Assembly (NCBI GenBank): GCA_017354895.1
Contig: CP071493.1
Location: forward strand, 5,332,001-5,396,000
DNA length: 64,000 nt
Source: Podospora comata
Taxonomy: Eukaryota > Ascomycota > Sordariomycetes > Sordariales > Podosporaceae
Direction of reading: 5' to 3'
Shown here: in pieces, positions 63,024 to 64,000 of the stretch
Layout: each line of letters opens with the position of its first letter
Position numbering within the stretch: the stretch's first letter is position 1
Program-made: the position numbers and the translations under genes
Notes under the pieces: model-generated
Seen by the model: the letters and a program-made list of their open reading frames with translations, nothing else
The model's database searches: none
Told to the model about the DNA's origin: nothing

Positions 63024-64000
63024 TCACCCCAAGAAATTCCTCACCATCCCCCCCACATTCTTCACATCCAGCAGAAACGTATCATGTCCAAACAGACTCT
63101 GCTCCTCGCTCAGCTCATAATGCGCCACATTCCTGTTCCCCGTCATCCTCAACGCCTCCGCAATCTCCCTCTGCTGCCACGCCGGGAACAAAATATCGCT
63201 CGCCACCCCCATCACCAGCACCGGGTGATCCCACAGCACTGACAACCCAGCCACCAAATCCGCCGGCGGCTTCTGCCCCGGCCCCGAGTAATTGCTTCCC
63301 CCACTACCGACCGAGCTCCCCCCAAACCCAAGCCCATCCCTCTCAAACTCCTCGTGGTGCTCCGGCTGCTCCTCATAAGGCGTATCCGGCAACGTCAAAC
63401 TGCACGCGTCTTGCTGATAACCCCCCTGCTCACCCCCCTCCCTCAACGCCTTCTCCCTCTCTGCCCTCTTGGCCCGAATCGCAACCTGGTTCTCCCTCCC
63501 CAAATCAAACAAATCCATCGCCTTGCTCACATAAATCAGACTGTTCGGATCATACGTCAGGCAAAACTTCTCCCCCGCATGATCCAGATACGTCTCCACC
63601 AAAAAGTCCGGGCACAGCGCAGGCGGTTTGTCCTTGTCCGCCCTCCTCCTCCCAAACCTCTGCTCCCATTCCGGGCCGGACCGGTATGTGATGGTGGCGA
63701 TCTCCCTCGCGAGCTTCATCCCGACGTGGGGGGGGATTTGGCCGTAGTAGTACCCCCTGTTCCAGTTAGGGTCGTTGAGGATCGCCTTGCGCTGGACGTA
63801 CCGCATCGCGATGCTATACGGGTGCGACCTCGCGCAGGCAGAGATGCTCACTATCCTGCCGACTCTCTCCGGGAACGCGACAGCGGCGGCGAGGGATTGC
63901 ATACCCCCCATGCTGGACCCGACACTGGCATGGAGCTTTTCCACCCCTAGGTGATCCAGCAGACGGAACTGCGCGCGCACCATGTCCGTTATCGTCAGCA
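63024..64000 (-). CDS. MetX-family O-acyltransferase (homoserine or serine O-acetyltransferase), 3' part
   Basis: About 324 residues are visible on the minus strand, ending at a TGA (63026-63024); the frame continues past base 64000, so the gene's start lies outside. Alpha/beta-hydrolase nucleophile [12 protein letters not shown], Asp in GVASDILFP and His in FGHDTFLL make a full catalytic triad. FGHDTFLLD and WQQREIAE match the fungal homoserine O-acetyltransferase branch and also the Cys2/CysA serine O-acyltransferase branch, which I cannot separate without the N-terminus. Either way the enzyme activates the hydroxyl of an amino acid for sulphur incorporation. A Ser/Gly-rich insert (about 60 residues, [17 protein letters not shown]) precedes the last third. 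The coding strand is C-rich at the 5' side and G-rich at the 3' side. Confidence 0.88.
   Translation of the reverse strand, partial: LTITDMVRAQFRLLDHLGVEKLHASVGSSMGGMQSLAAAVAFPERVGRIVSISACARSHPYSIAMRYVQRKAILNDPNWNRGYYYGQIPPHVGMKLAREIATITYRSGPEWEQRFGRRRADKDKPPALCPDFLVETYLDHAGEKFCLTYDPNSLIYVSKAMDLFDLGRENQVAIRAKRAEREKALREGGEQGGYQQDACSLTLPDTPYEEQPEHHEEFERDGLGFGGSSVGSGGSNYSGPGQKPPADLVAGLSVLWDHPVLVMGVASDILFPAWQQREIAEALRMTGNRNVAHYELSEEQSLFGHDTFLLDVKNVGGMVRNFLG

Noticed and set aside
1-64000. Search for biosynthetic cluster, CRISPR, rDNA, LTR or LINE elements
   Set aside because: Only single tailoring-type genes (laccase, MFS, GST) with no backbone enzyme; no repeat-spacer arrays, no reverse transcriptase or transposase motif in any frame.

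Overview
This looks like a chromosomal segment of a filamentous ascomycete, most likely a sordariomycete and probably of the Sordariales. The evidence is as follows. Genes are split by short introns of about 50-90 bp with GTRNGT donors, CTAAC-type branch sites and AG acceptors. Intergenic stretches are long and gene-poor. tRNA genes carry introns. Several genes have typical filamentous-fungal families: a SLMAP/PRO45-type STRIPAK subunit, an ascomycete laccase with the DSGx C-terminus, a NACHT STAND protein and a fungal ubiquitin-like-domain protein. No rRNA, CRISPR array, polyketide or NRPS cluster, or intact transposon is visible. Species cannot be named from sequence alone.

Layout. 0-0.5 kb: the 3' end of a SPOUT RNA methyltransferase gene. 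3.7-4.8 kb: a four-exon Cys-rich orphan with an internal 15-16-residue tandem repeat. 5.3-7.3 kb (-): laccase. 9.9-10.6 kb (-): five-exon Mgr2/Romo1. 11.9-14.3 kb: PRO45/SLMAP FHA protein. 14.3-18.6 kb: gene-poor, with a short hairpin element and an AT-rich decayed island. 18.6-24.1 kb: Cys-cluster protein (-), a small doubtful gene, a ferric-reductase-type oxidoreductase and an LEA-like protein (-). 25-29 kb: a secreted acidic double-psi-beta-barrel protein, a small orphan, intron-bearing tRNA-Pro and an Ala/Gly-rich secreted protein. 31.6-39 kb: mucin-like membrane protein, omega-like glutathione transferase, Hst2-type sirtuin and a seven-helix membrane protein. 39.6-45.1 kb: a convergent pair of immune/incompatibility-type proteins (fungal ubiquitin-like domain plus zinc ribbon; NACHT). 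45.2-52.3 kb: tRNA-like sequence, two disordered orphans and a poly-Asn MFS transporter. 52.7-55 kb: two convergent NUDIX hydrolases flanking a tRNA-Ala with a long intron. 56-62.7 kb: a second MFS transporter and a large disordered protein. 63-64 kb: 3' part of a MetX-family O-acyltransferase gene (-).

How genes may relate. Most are single housekeeping or accessory genes with no operon-like logic. Two local themes stand out. One is the ULD/NACHT pair, which belongs to families used in fungal non-self recognition. The other is ADP-ribose chemistry: the sirtuin makes O-acetyl-ADP-ribose, and the Ysa1/NUDT5-type NUDIX hydrolase degrades ADP-ribose compounds. The clearest window-wide oddity is compositional: many genes switch abruptly from C-rich to G-rich partway along, in both gene orientations. 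I found no convincing new biological system. The best leads are the skew switches, the tandem-repeat Cys-rich protein, the 73-nt tRNA-Ala intron and the ULD-zinc-ribbon/NACHT pair.
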